From NCBI GenBank assembly GCA_964556115.1, contig CAZKVC010000010.1:1-64000 (forward strand): a DNA stretch of 64,000 nucleotides, in the 5' to 3' direction. This document shows, piece after piece, positions 38,620-48,272 of the stretch. A program made the translations under genes and the position numbers. The first letter of the stretch is position 1; the number at the start of each line of letters is the position of its first letter. The stretch comes from Parvularcula sp964556115 (GTDB taxonomy: Bacteria > Pseudomonadota > Alphaproteobacteria > Caulobacterales > Parvularculaceae). The notes under the pieces are model-generated. The model made no database searches and was not told where the DNA came from. It saw only the letters and a program-made list of their open reading frames with translations.

Positions 38620-39264
38620 ATGAGCGATAGCAACGCCCCTGACAGATCCTCGCCGAAAAACGACGCTGCCGAGGACAGCTCCGAGGTGCAAGAGGCGCAA
38701 GCCGAAATGGAGATCCCCGATCACCTGACCGACGCGGCGCTGGACGGCGGCAAGATCAAGGAACTGGCCGAAGCTCGGATCGCCGAACTCGAAGCGCAGG
38801 TGGAAGCGGAGAAGGAGCGCGCTCTCCGTTTCGCCGCGGAACTCGACAACACCCGCCGCCGGGCCGAGCGCGAGAAGAGCGAGACCGCCCGCTTCGCAAT
38901 TACCGGTTTTGCGCGGGATCTTCTGTCGGTTGCCGACAATTTTGCCCGCGCGCTGGAGCTTGCTCCCGACGACCCGGCCCAGATGAGCCCCGAGGGCTTT
39001 CGTGGCCTTCTCAACGGCATGCGGATGACGGAGAAGGAACTCATCACCGTCTTCGAGCGCAACGGCATCCAGCGGATCAGCCCGGCCGGTGAGAAGTTCG
39101 ACCCCAACATCCACCAGGCGATCGCCCAGGTGCCCGGCAATGGCGAGCCCAAGGACCATGTGGTCGATGTGGCCGCCCCGGGTTTTGTCATCGGCGACCG
39201 GGTGATCCGAGCGGCGATGGTCACCGTGTCGACTGGCGCCGGCGCGACCTCTTCGGAGGGCTGA
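38620..39264 (+). CDS. grpE: Nucleotide exchange factor GrpE
   Basis: Co-chaperone that releases ADP from DnaK. The 214 residues consist of an acidic N-terminal tail, a long coiled coil (ELAEARIAELEAQVEAEKERALRFAAELDNTRRRAEREK, ~47-85), a four-helix part and a C-terminal beta domain with EKFDPNIHQAIAQVPG and GFVIGDRVIRAAMVTVS. Length is normal. It leads the grpE-dnaK-X-dnaJ order and has a possible RpoH-type promoter just upstream. Confidence 0.96.
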   Translation: MSDSNAPDRSSPKNDAAEDSSEVQEAQAEMEIPDHLTDAALDGGKIKELAEARIAELEAQVEAEKERALRFAAELDNTRRRAEREKSETARFAITGFARDLLSVADNFARALELAPDDPAQMSPEGFRGLLNGMRMTEKELITVFERNGIQRISPAGEKFDPNIHQAIAQVPGNGEPKDHVVDVAAPGFVIGDRVIRAAMVTVSTGAGATSSEG

Positions 39265-39579
39265 GCCTCCCCCGGGAAAGTCTGCCGCCGGGGCCGCGCC
39301 TTGCGCTGTCCCGGAAGACCCAAGGGTCAGTTCCGTGGATCGGAGGAGGCTTGAAGGCGTCGGCTTCCCGGCCCTCGGTGAAGACAACACTGAAAAGTTT
39401 TCTTCACAGCGTCCCCGGGGGCGTTGCATCCCGGGAGCTCCTTACCCACATCCGCTTCGCAACCGGGTCCTTCCGAGGGCCCAAACCATCATGAACGACG
39501 AGTCGAACAAGGGGTTTCGACGTCCGGGAGCCTCGGCAGGGCCCGGCAAGGAAACCCGCTAGAAGGAGACTGAACGACT
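39265..39579 (+). other. grpE-dnaK intergenic region, probable dnaK leader
   Basis: No gene can be supported in these 315 bases. A 75-codon frame (39335-39562) has no ribosome site and unusual composition. There is a CTTGAA at 39350-39355 but no matching -10. CCCGGG occurs at 39413 and again at 39430, allowing a small hairpin, and a second GC-rich inverted repeat lies near 39466-39483. These could form a structured 5' leader for dnaK. Confidence 0.4.
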
Positions 39580-41502
<1,923 letters not shown>

Positions 41503-41513
41503 GACCGGGAACG

Positions 41514-41539
41514 GGGGCGCGGCGCCAATGCCGCGCCCC
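41514..41539 (+). terminator. GC-rich hairpin after dnaK, partial terminator or processing site
   Basis: GGGGCGCGGC (41514-41523) pairs perfectly with GCCGCGCCCC (41530-41539), loop GCCAAT. The following TGTCTCATCATTT has no continuous T run, so it is more likely an mRNA-stabilising or attenuating structure between dnaK and the genes up to dnaJ and dapB than a full stop. Confidence 0.55.
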
Positions 41540-41565
41540 TGTCTCATCATTTGAGGTCGCGTTCG

Positions 41566-41994
41566 ATGCAACGATCCGTTCCGGCTGCGCTTGGCGTGGT
41601 TCTTCTTGGCCTGGCGTCGGCGCTGGCCAGCGAACCGTCGTCTTCTGGCGCGCCTCCCGGGTACGCCCTTCAAGGGGAATGGCTGATCGACCTCAGGCCA
41701 ACGCCCGCCGACGGGCCTTATTCTCAAACCATGGTTCCGGCTCGGGATGAGCAGGGCGAATGGGGCGGAAGCTTCTACGGCACCCCGTTGGCGAACGTGA
41801 CCATCAACACCGACTGGGGGGAGCCGCGCATCGCGTTCACCACCCAGGACCAGACAACGCTCTATGTGCATTCGGCCAGGCTGAGCACGCAAGGCCGCGA
41901 AGTTCCTGAAGGGCGTACGCACGCCCTCGGACGCGGCTTTCTCGCCATGTGGACGGCCGAGCGCCAAGGGGCAGTGGGCAGCGACCAACCATGA
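41566..41994 (+). CDS. Small secreted protein coupled to dnaJ
   Basis: Unrecognised 142-residue protein with a signal peptide (MQRSVPAALGVVLLGLASALAS). The mature part looks like a single compact beta domain: GEWLIDLRPTPADGPYSQTM, GEWGGSFYGTPLANVTINTDWGEPRIAFTT, and a C-terminal TWTAERQ-like strand (LAMWTAERQG). GAGG lies nine bases before the ATG at 41566; a TTG at 41551 is a second option. Its stop overlaps the dnaJ start as ATGA, so it is translated with dnaJ in the heat-shock operon. Standard dnaK-dnaJ operons have no such gene; a periplasmic partner of the stress response is conceivable but unproven. Confidence 0.72.
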   Translation: MQRSVPAALGVVLLGLASALASEPSSSGAPPGYALQGEWLIDLRPTPADGPYSQTMVPARDEQGEWGGSFYGTPLANVTINTDWGEPRIAFTTQDQTTLYVHSARLSTQGREVPEGRTHALGRGFLAMWTAERQGAVGSDQP

Positions 41995-43148
41995 CGCAAG
42001 ACTATTACCAGCTTCTCGGCGTGGAGAAGAGCGCGGATCCGGCGGCGATCAAGTCGGCCTTCCGCAAGCTCGCCATGAAGTACCATCCCGACCGCAATCC
42101 GGGGGATGAGGAAGCCGAGAAGAAGTTCAAGGAGATCGGCGAGGCCTATGAGGTCCTTTCCGATGAGCAGAAGAAGGCGGCTTATGACCGCTTCGGCCAT
42201 GCAGCCTTCCAGAACGGCGGCATGGGCGGTGCGGGAGGCGGCATGGGCGGCTTCCAGTCCGGCGCCTTCTCCGACATCTTCGAAGACATCTTCGGCGATT
42301 TCATGGGCGGCGGGGGCGCGGCGCGCGGCGCGCGAGGACGAAGCACGGCCCAGCGCGGCGCGGATCTCAAATACGACCTTTCGATCTCTCTTCGCGAATC
42401 CTTCGAGGGCGTGAAGAAGAGTGTCACCATCCCCTCCTCCGAAGCCTGCGATGTCTGCGAAGGCTCCGGCGCGAAACCCGGGACCAGCCCCAAGACCTGC
42501 AACATGTGCCAGGGCGCGGGCCGGGTGCGCGCGCAGCAGGGCTTCTTCACGGTCGAGCGGACCTGCCCGACCTGCCAGGGGCAGGGCGAGGTGATCGCCG
42601 ATCCTTGCATGAACTGCGGCGGCCAGGGCCGGGTGCGCAAGAACCGCACGCTCGAGGTCGATGTTCCGGCGGGGGTCGAGGACGGCACCCGCATCCGCCT
42701 CACTGGCGAGGGCGAGGCCGGCCTGAGGGGCGGGCCCTTTGGCGACCTCTATCTCTTCATCGGTGTTGAGGATCACGAGCTTTTCGAACGGGACGGCCCT
42801 GACCTTTACTGCGACGCCCATGTCCCCATGGTGACAGCGGCGCTTGGCGGCGAAATCGACGTGCCGACGATCGAGGGCGGGCGGATCAAGATCAAGATCC
42901 CCGAAGGCAGCCAGAGCGGGACGAAGTTCCGGCTTCGCGGCTCGGGCATGTCCCAGCTTCGGCGCAAGACCCGCGGCGACATGTTCGTCGAACTGCGCGT
43001 CGAGGTACCGACCAATCTCAATGCGCGGCAGAAGGAACTCCTGCAGGAGTTCTGCGCCGAAGGGGGCGGCAATGACTGCCCGAAATCGAATGATTTCGTC
43101 GGCAGGGCGAAAGGCTTCTGGGAGCGCCTCAACGGAGCGGCATCGTGA
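41991..43148 (+). CDS. dnaJ: Molecular chaperone DnaJ (Hsp40)
   Basis: Class I J-protein that delivers clients to DnaK and stimulates its ATPase. The 385 residues have the J domain (DYYQLLGVEKSADPAAIKSAF, with HPD in MKYHPDRNPG), a Gly/Phe-rich region (~75-105), four CxxCxGxG-like zinc repeats (CDVCEGSG, CNMCQGAG, CPTCQGQG, CMNCGGQG) and the C-terminal substrate domains. The ATG at 41991 overlaps the previous stop. The last base pairs overlap dapB (GTGA). Confidence 0.97.
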   Translation: MTQDYYQLLGVEKSADPAAIKSAFRKLAMKYHPDRNPGDEEAEKKFKEIGEAYEVLSDEQKKAAYDRFGHAAFQNGGMGGAGGGMGGFQSGAFSDIFEDIFGDFMGGGGAARGARGRSTAQRGADLKYDLSISLRESFEGVKKSVTIPSSEACDVCEGSGAKPGTSPKTCNMCQGAGRVRAQQGFFTVERTCPTCQGQGEVIADPCMNCGGQGRVRKNRTLEVDVPAGVEDGTRIRLTGEGEAGLRGGPFGDLYLFIGVEDHELFERDGPDLYCDAHVPMVTAALGGEIDVPTIEGGRIKIKIPEGSQSGTKFRLRGSGMSQLRRKTRGDMFVELRVEVPTNLNARQKELLQEFCAEGGGNDCPKSNDFVGRAKGFWERLNGAAS

Positions 43149-43846
43149 AGATCGCGGTCAACGGCATCGAAGGCAGGATGGGCCAGGCGCTTGCCGGACT
43201 CGCTGACGTCCAGCGTTTCGAGCCCGCTTCCGCCGAGAAGCCTGACGTGGTGATCGACTTCAGCAGCCCCGAGGGCACGCGCAACGCGGCCGCCTGGTGC
43301 GCGAAAAACAACGTTCCTCTTGTCACCGGCACCACGGGGCTCGACGAGGAGGACTACCGCGCCATCGACGAAGCGGCGACATCCGCGCCCGTCGTCCAGT
43401 CGGGCAACATGTCGCTCGGCATCACCCTCCTGCAGGGTTTGGTGGCGGAAGCCGCGCAGAAGCTTGAGGGTTTCGACATCGAAATCCTCGAGACCCATCA
43501 CCGGCACAAGAAAGACAGCCCCTCCGGTACGGCGCTTCTCCTCGGTGAGGCTGCGGCGCGCGCCCGGGGCAGCGCTCTATCGGAAGCAGCACGTTTCGGG
43601 CGCCATGGACGCGACGATGCACGCAAGCCCGGCGAGATCGGCTTTGCGGTCCGGCGCGGCGGCGGCGTCTTCGGCGAGCATGAAGTCGCCTTCTATAGCG
43701 AGGGGGAGACTGTCAGCCTCGCCCACACCGCGCTTCACCGGGAGGCTTTTGCCAAGGGCGCCCTGGTTGCAGCCCAATGGGTCACCGACCAGCCGCCCGG
43801 GCTTTATTCCATGGCCGATGTTTTAGGCCTGAAGCCGGGTCAGTGA
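43145..43846 (+). CDS. dapB: 4-hydroxy-tetrahydrodipicolinate reductase, short form
   Basis: NAD(P)H-dependent enzyme of the lysine/diaminopimelate pathway. The GTG start overlaps the dnaJ stop. The 233 residues show a Rossmann start VNGIEGRMGQA, VVIDFSSPEG, VTGTTGL, the SGNMSLGITLL segment and the catalytic signature ETHHRHKKDSPSGTALLL with His-His and Lys. Typical DapB is about 270 residues; here the stretch between GRMG and VVIDFS is only some 25 residues, so part of the nucleotide-binding domain is shortened. The catalytic core is intact. Its end overlaps the convergent DUF423 gene by 24 bases. Confidence 0.92.
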   Translation: MKIAVNGIEGRMGQALAGLADVQRFEPASAEKPDVVIDFSSPEGTRNAAAWCAKNNVPLVTGTTGLDEEDYRAIDEAATSAPVVQSGNMSLGITLLQGLVAEAAQKLEGFDIEILETHHRHKKDSPSGTALLLGEAAARARGSALSEAARFGRHGRDDARKPGEIGFAVRRGGGVFGEHEVAFYSEGETVSLAHTALHREAFAKGALVAAQWVTDQPPGLYSMADVLGLKPGQ

Positions 43847-44176
43847 AGCCCAGACGAGAAGTGCCCAGCCTGCCAGCATCAAGAGCCCGCCGATCGGCGT
43901 GACTGCGCCGAGGAACCTGGGCGCCCCGAGCGCCATCGCGTAAAGGGTTCCTGCGAAGATCCAGGCACCGGCAATCGCGAGCCATCCGGCCAGCATGCCG
44001 CCCCGGTAGAGGCCGAGAGCCGCTGCGAGAACGGCGTGGGTCAAAAGGTAGAAGGTCGCGGTCTGCCACCAGTTGGTGCCCTCTTCGGTCAGCCTCCCTT
44101 CGAGGCCGTGGGCGCCGAACGCACCGAAGGCGACCGCGAGAAAGCCGCTGATCGCAGCGATTGCCGTCAAGTTCAT
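43823..44176 (-). CDS. DUF423 family membrane protein (YgdD-like)
   Basis: Small inner-membrane protein of 117 residues with four hydrophobic helices and the family start MNLTAIAAISGFLAVAFGAFGAHGL. It also has TFYLLTHAVLAAALGL and FAGTLYAMALGAPRFLGAVTPIGG. Function unknown. GGAAGC lies a few bases upstream of the ATG at 44176; the open frame beyond it is not homologous. Tail overlaps dapB by 24 bases, an unusually long convergent overlap. Divergent from the aspartic-protease-like gene. Confidence 0.9.
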   Translation of the reverse strand: MNLTAIAAISGFLAVAFGAFGAHGLEGRLTEEGTNWWQTATFYLLTHAVLAAALGLYRGGMLAGWLAIAGAWIFAGTLYAMALGAPRFLGAVTPIGGLLMLAGWALLVWASLTRLQA

Positions 44177-44240
44177 GTTGAGCTTCCCTACAAAAACACG
44201 CTTTAGCCCCGTATCTGACGGGCAGGCACCAGACAGGACA

Positions 44241-44762
44241 GTGATTTTGGAGAATAGCGGCTTTCTGGCGATCGGCACCCTCGCTCTGGTGGTCCTGTTT
44301 CTCGGGCTGCGGAGCTTTGACGAGGATGGCCGCTTCAACCCCCTGCGTGAGCCTGCGCCGACCAGCGTGCAGACCATCGAGGGCGGTCCCGATCAGATCA
44401 TTGTCGAGGCTCGCCGGGACGGGCACTTCCTGCTCGATGCGAGGATCGAAGGCCGCGCCACGCCCATGCTCGTCGATACCGGTGCGAGCATTGTGACCTT
44501 GCGCGAAAGCGATGCCCGCAAGGCCGGTATCAAGGTCCGGCCGCGGGACTTCCGCATCCCCTTCTCCACCGCCAACGGGCAGATCTACGGCGCGCCCGCG
44601 CGCCTGCCGGAACTTGCCATCGGCACTGTGGTGCTGCGCGATCTCGACGTGGTCATCCTGCCTGATGGCAAGCTCGAGATGAGCCTTTTCGGGGTCAACG
44701 GCCTCAACCGCTTCGCCAAGCGCGAGACCACGTCGGACCGTTTGATCCTCTACACCAGCTAG
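44241..44762 (+). CDS. Retropepsin-like aspartic protease, TIGR02281 type
   Basis: Membrane-anchored protein of the single-domain clan AA aspartic protease family common in alphaproteobacteria. The 173 residues from the GTG at 44241 have one N-terminal helix (FLAIGTLALVVLFLGLRSF) and a soluble domain with the catalytic LVDTGASIVTLRESDARKAG. A flap-type region IPFSTANGQIYGAPARLPEL and the end MSLFGVNGLNRFAKRE follow. It should act as a dimer in the periplasm. A TTG at 44247 is an alternative start. Its TAG stop lies inside the left end of the palindromic element at 44759-44865. Confidence 0.88.
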   Translation: MILENSGFLAIGTLALVVLFLGLRSFDEDGRFNPLREPAPTSVQTIEGGPDQIIVEARRDGHFLLDARIEGRATPMLVDTGASIVTLRESDARKAGIKVRPRDFRIPFSTANGQIYGAPARLPELAIGTVVLRDLDVVILPDGKLEMSLFGVNGLNRFAKRETTSDRLILYTS

Positions 44763-44865
44763 AGCAACGGACCGCGAAGCGGGAACCGGTTCGCGGTGAA
44801 AAGTTTCTCGAAAACAAAAAACCTCGAGCACCGAACTGATTCGATGAAGCAGTCCGGTGCTCTAG
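44759..44865. repeat. 107-bp palindromic element between convergent genes (REP/RIME-like)
   Basis: The ends are inverted copies, CTAGAGCAACGGA at left and TCCGGTGCTCTAG at right, matching at 12 of 13 positions. Inside are two hairpins: ACCGCGAA/TTCGCGGT (44771-44778 with 44790-44797) and GAGCACCG/CGGTGCTC (44826-44833 with 44855-44862) with an inner ACTG/CAGT pair. The terminal CTAG motifs supply the TAG stop codons of both flanking genes. This layout resembles small dispersed palindromes of alphaproteobacteria. Copy number in the genome cannot be judged from this window. Confidence 0.65.
44812..44862 (-). terminator. Rho-independent terminator of hrcA within the palindromic element
   Basis: Read on the minus strand, the stem CGGTGCTC/GAGCACCG (44862-44855 with 44833-44826), extended by the inner CAGT/ACTG, is followed by GGTTTTTTGTTTT (44823-44812). 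It begins at the hrcA stop codon. Confidence 0.75.
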
Positions 44866-45932
44866 CGGACCATCCTCGAGACGAGCTCCGCCGTGTAATC
44901 GACCAGAGGGATCACCCGGCCGTAATTGAGGCGGGTGGGTCCGACAACGCCGAGAACGCCGATGATATTGGAGTCCCGGTCCCGGTAGGGCGCTGCGACC
45001 ACCGAACTGCCCGACAGGCTGAAAAGACGGTTCTCGGCACCGATGAAGATGCGCACGCCGTCGCCCTGCCGTGCGGCCTCGAGAAGATCGAGAAGCCCTT
45101 CCTTGCGTTCGAGCTCATCGAAAAGCTGCTGCACCCGCTCGAGATCGTCACTCGCCCCGGCGAGGAGATTGGCCTGCCCCTTGACGATCAGTTGCCGGCC
45201 GCCGCTCGCCGGCAGGTTCGCGAGCTCCGCCACGCCGCGGCGGGCGAGCTCTGCCGTCAGATCGTCGAGCTGGGTCTTCCGTGCGGCGATCTCTTCGAGA
45301 ATGACGGCATGGGCGGATTTGAGGGTCCGGCCGGCAAGTTTTGCGTTGAGATAGTTGGCCGCTTCGATCAGCGAAGAGGCGGGTAGGCCCGGCGGGAGCG
45401 CGATAAGGCGATTCTCTACGTCTCCGGCCTCATCCACGAGAACGGCGAGGGCGCGTGCCTCGTCGAGGCGGACGAATTCGAGATGCTTGAGCGGGCGGTC
45501 CGCCTTCGACGCCATGACCAGGCTGGCCATGCTGGTAAGCCCTGAAAGCATGCCCGCGGCACCATCGAGCATCGCCTGGGCGTCGCCGCTTCCCGCCTGC
45601 TCTTCGAGGGCCTTGCGCTCGGTAGCGGTCGGCTCGCCCACTTCCAGCATGCCGTCCACGAAGAGGCGTAAGCCCCGCTCGGTCGGCAAGCGGCCTGCAG
45701 ATGTGTGCGGCGCATCAAGAAGGCCAAGCTCGGCTAGGTCCGCCATCACGTTGCGGATCGTCGCGGGCGAGACGCCGACGCCGGCGCGGCGCGAAAGCGT
45801 ACGGCTGCCCACCGGCTCCCCGGTTTCGAGATAGGTCTCGACCAGTTCCTTGAAGATGCTGCGCGAGCGCGCGTCGATGTCGGTCAGCTGGGTCACGGCG
45901 ACCTGTCTAGCGGCTGCGCGACCGGCGGTCAT
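44862..45932 (-). CDS. hrcA: Heat-inducible transcription repressor HrcA
   Basis: Repressor of class I heat-shock genes that binds CIRCE operators and senses GroEL availability. The 356 residues carry an N-terminal winged helix with GVSPATIRNVMADLAELGLL and APHTSAGRLPTERGLRLFVD, then a GAF-like core with SLSGSSVVAAPY and the ending RLNYGRVIPLVDYTAELVSRM. The start at 45932 has about 15 extra residues before the conserved LTDIDARSRSIFKELV. I find no CIRCE inverted repeat in this window, so its targets (probably groESL) lie elsewhere. Confidence 0.95.
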   Translation of the reverse strand: MTAGRAAARQVAVTQLTDIDARSRSIFKELVETYLETGEPVGSRTLSRRAGVGVSPATIRNVMADLAELGLLDAPHTSAGRLPTERGLRLFVDGMLEVGEPTATERKALEEQAGSGDAQAMLDGAAGMLSGLTSMASLVMASKADRPLKHLEFVRLDEARALAVLVDEAGDVENRLIALPPGLPASSLIEAANYLNAKLAGRTLKSAHAVILEEIAARKTQLDDLTAELARRGVAELANLPASGGRQLIVKGQANLLAGASDDLERVQQLFDELERKEGLLDLLEAARQGDGVRIFIGAENRLFSLSGSSVVAAPYRDRDSNIIGVLGVVGPTRLNYGRVIPLVDYTAELVSRMVR

Positions 45933-45949
45933 CCCTCAGAAAAGGATGG

Positions 45950-48076
45950 CTAGCTCGCCGCCCGGCTTCGGGTCTGCATCTGTCTCCACTGGGTCGGCCG
46001 ATGGCGGATCAGCATGTCGGCGAAATCGGCAAGGCGCAGGGGTTTGCTGAGGTAGTCGTCCATGCCTTCGGACAGGTAGTGTTCCCTGTCCCCGGGCATT
46101 GCATTGGCCGTCAGGGCGATGATCGGCACTCGGGAAGCGGGGGCGGGAAGCTCCCTGATCAGGCGCGTCGCCGCGACCCCGTCCATGCCCGGCATCTGGA
46201 TGTCCATAAGGATGAGATCGAATGCGTAAGGATCGATCCGCATGTGGTCGATGGCCTGCTGACCGCTTTGCGCTTCGACCGCGTCATGGCCGAGCTTCTT
46301 GCAGAAGGCGCTGACGATCTGCCGGTTCACCTGATGATCGTCGACCACGAGAATGCGCATCGGCGCGGCATCCTGTTCTTCGGGGGCGTCCTTGGACGGA
46401 TCATATGGAATGACGTCAGCTTCGGCGACCGGAAGTGTGATAGAAAACCAGAAGCGGGAGCCTTCGCCGACACGGCTGTCACAACCGATCTCGCCGCGCA
46501 TGGCGGTGACGAGTTGCCGGCAGATCGCAAGGCCGAGGCCTGCGCCGCCATGCTCCCGCGTGGTGCTCGAATCAAGCTGCGAGAAGCGCTTGAAAAGTCG
46601 CTTGTGCTCCGTCTGAGGAATACCCTGTCCACTGTCCTCGACAACGACTTTCAGCCGCTTTTCGGCCTCTCCGGCATCACTCACAATCATACGGATGGTG
46701 ACATGCCCTTCGTTCGTGAACTTGATTGCATTGGACACGAAGTTGAGAAGGACCTGACCAATGCGGTCCTTGTCGCCCACGAGGTTTGGCACGTTGTCGG
46801 GGACCTCGACTTTCAGGACCAGCCCTTTTTCATCCGCCTTCGGTGCAAAGAGATTTCTTGCTTTCTCTAGTGGAACGAGGGGGCAGAACGGCGCCTGCTT
46901 GATCTGGAGGCGCCCCGCCTCGCTGCGCGAATAGTCGAGAATGTCGGTCAAGAGGCCTGAAAGACCGATCGCGGAATTATGCGCGATGTCGAGACAGCGG
47001 CTATGCTCGTCCTGGACCCCTCCGGCGAGCATCAATTCCAGCATCCCGACGATTCCGTTCAAGGGCGTGCGGATCTCGTGGCTCATCGTCGCAAGAAACT
47101 CGGCCTTTGCCCGGTTGGCTGCTTCTGCCTTTTCTCGCTGCTGCTGCAGCTCGAGGCGGCGCGCATATTCTTTCGAGCAGTCCTGGAAAGCACCGATCAC
47201 CCGGCGGACCTTACCGCCTTCGAAGAACGCGCAACCGATGGAACGGACCCAGATCTTTTCACCCGTTCGCGTGCAGAGCTCACCCTCCACATCGAACGGT
47301 TCACCTTCCCTGGCGCAGCGGCCGAAAGCCTCCTTGACGACGTCCTGACTTTCCGGCGCGTAGAACCCGATCGCCTCCTCGACGGTCGGCTGGTAGCCTG
47401 CGGGGACACCGTGGATGCGTCGGGTTTCGTCAGACCAACTTACGGTCCTCGTCACCAGGTCGAACTGCCAGGCACCGATCTGCGCCGCCTTGGCCATGGC
47501 CGAAAGGAGAAGGTCGTGCTCTTCGGCCTGATGGGCGCGGGCCTCGGCATCGGCGAGGGCCTGCTTCAGAAGGTCCTGGCCCTTGTGGTGGCGGAGCGCG
47601 TCCTCGACCAATCCCCCCAGATGGTCGAGATGGACGAGGTCTTTCTCGCTGATCGATCTGGGTTTCCGGTCGATGATGCAAAGCGTGCCGAGCCGCGCGC
47701 CGCTCGGCCCGGCGAGCGGCCTTCCTGCATAAAAGCGGATGTGCGGCGCGCCGGTGACGAGCGCGTTGTTTTCGAATCGGGGATCGCTGAGGGCATCCTC
47801 GACGACCATGATATTCTCGGTGCGGATGGCGTGGTCGCAAAAGGCGACATCGCGCGGGGTCTCGCAGACATCGAGGCCGATCACCGATTTGAACCACTGC
47901 CGGTCACGATCGACCAGCGAGACCGCCACGATCGGCACGTCGAAAAGGTCTGCCGCCAGGCTGGTGATCCGGTCGAATTGCGGATCCGGTGCCGTGTCGA
48001 GGATCTGAAGCGCATGGAGCGCTGAGAGGCGGTGTTCTTCAGGCAAACCGGAACTTAAAGACACGGGCTCTTCCAC
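45950..48076 (-). CDS. GAF-PAS hybrid sensor histidine kinase
   Basis: Soluble two-component hybrid kinase of 708 residues. Domains in order: GAF (~20-165), PAS (~195-315), HisKA with MSHEIRTPLNGIVG (~335-345), HATPase with NFVSNAIKFTNEG (N box), VEDSGQGIP (G1) and GGAGLGLAIC (G2), and a receiver domain with ILVVDDHQVNRQ, the phospho-accepting MDIQMPGMDG and ALTANAM. No membrane helix is present, so it senses an internal signal. The start codon is GTG. No separate response regulator or phosphotransfer gene lies near; it starts 17 bases from hrcA on the same strand and may be its cotranscribed neighbour. Confidence 0.93.
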   Translation of the reverse strand: MEEPVSLSSGLPEEHRLSALHALQILDTAPDPQFDRITSLAADLFDVPIVAVSLVDRDRQWFKSVIGLDVCETPRDVAFCDHAIRTENIMVVEDALSDPRFENNALVTGAPHIRFYAGRPLAGPSGARLGTLCIIDRKPRSISEKDLVHLDHLGGLVEDALRHHKGQDLLKQALADAEARAHQAEEHDLLLSAMAKAAQIGAWQFDLVTRTVSWSDETRRIHGVPAGYQPTVEEAIGFYAPESQDVVKEAFGRCAREGEPFDVEGELCTRTGEKIWVRSIGCAFFEGGKVRRVIGAFQDCSKEYARRLELQQQREKAEAANRAKAEFLATMSHEIRTPLNGIVGMLELMLAGGVQDEHSRCLDIAHNSAIGLSGLLTDILDYSRSEAGRLQIKQAPFCPLVPLEKARNLFAPKADEKGLVLKVEVPDNVPNLVGDKDRIGQVLLNFVSNAIKFTNEGHVTIRMIVSDAGEAEKRLKVVVEDSGQGIPQTEHKRLFKRFSQLDSSTTREHGGAGLGLAICRQLVTAMRGEIGCDSRVGEGSRFWFSITLPVAEADVIPYDPSKDAPEEQDAAPMRILVVDDHQVNRQIVSAFCKKLGHDAVEAQSGQQAIDHMRIDPYAFDLILMDIQMPGMDGVAATRLIRELPAPASRVPIIALTANAMPGDREHYLSEGMDDYLSKPLRLADFADMLIRHRPTQWRQMQTRSRAAS

Positions 48077-48272
48077 ACGCTAGGATTGCAATGAAGGTCC
48101 AGAGCAACAACTTTAACCGTTGGTCATTGAAGCCGCGAAATATCACTGATCCATGAACAGTTTAGGAGCGACGTGTGACGGAGTTCGGTGACGCCGCGGT
48201 CGCATCATGTTGTGAACTCGACGCCAAGCCTGGCTACCGCTAGGGCGAGGGAACTGAACAAAGGAAGCCCCT

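Noticed and set aside
39350..39380. Second RpoH-type promoter upstream of dnaK
   Set aside because: CTTGAA is present, but the sequence at the expected -10 position (CCTCGG) does not fit.
39335..39562. 75-codon frame between grpE and dnaK
   Set aside because: No ribosome site, Arg/Pro-rich low-complexity translation, no resemblance to any protein; treated as leader sequence.
39265..39579. CIRCE operator for HrcA before dnaK
   Set aside because: No TTAGCACTC-N9-GAGTGCTAA-like repeat could be found here or upstream of grpE.
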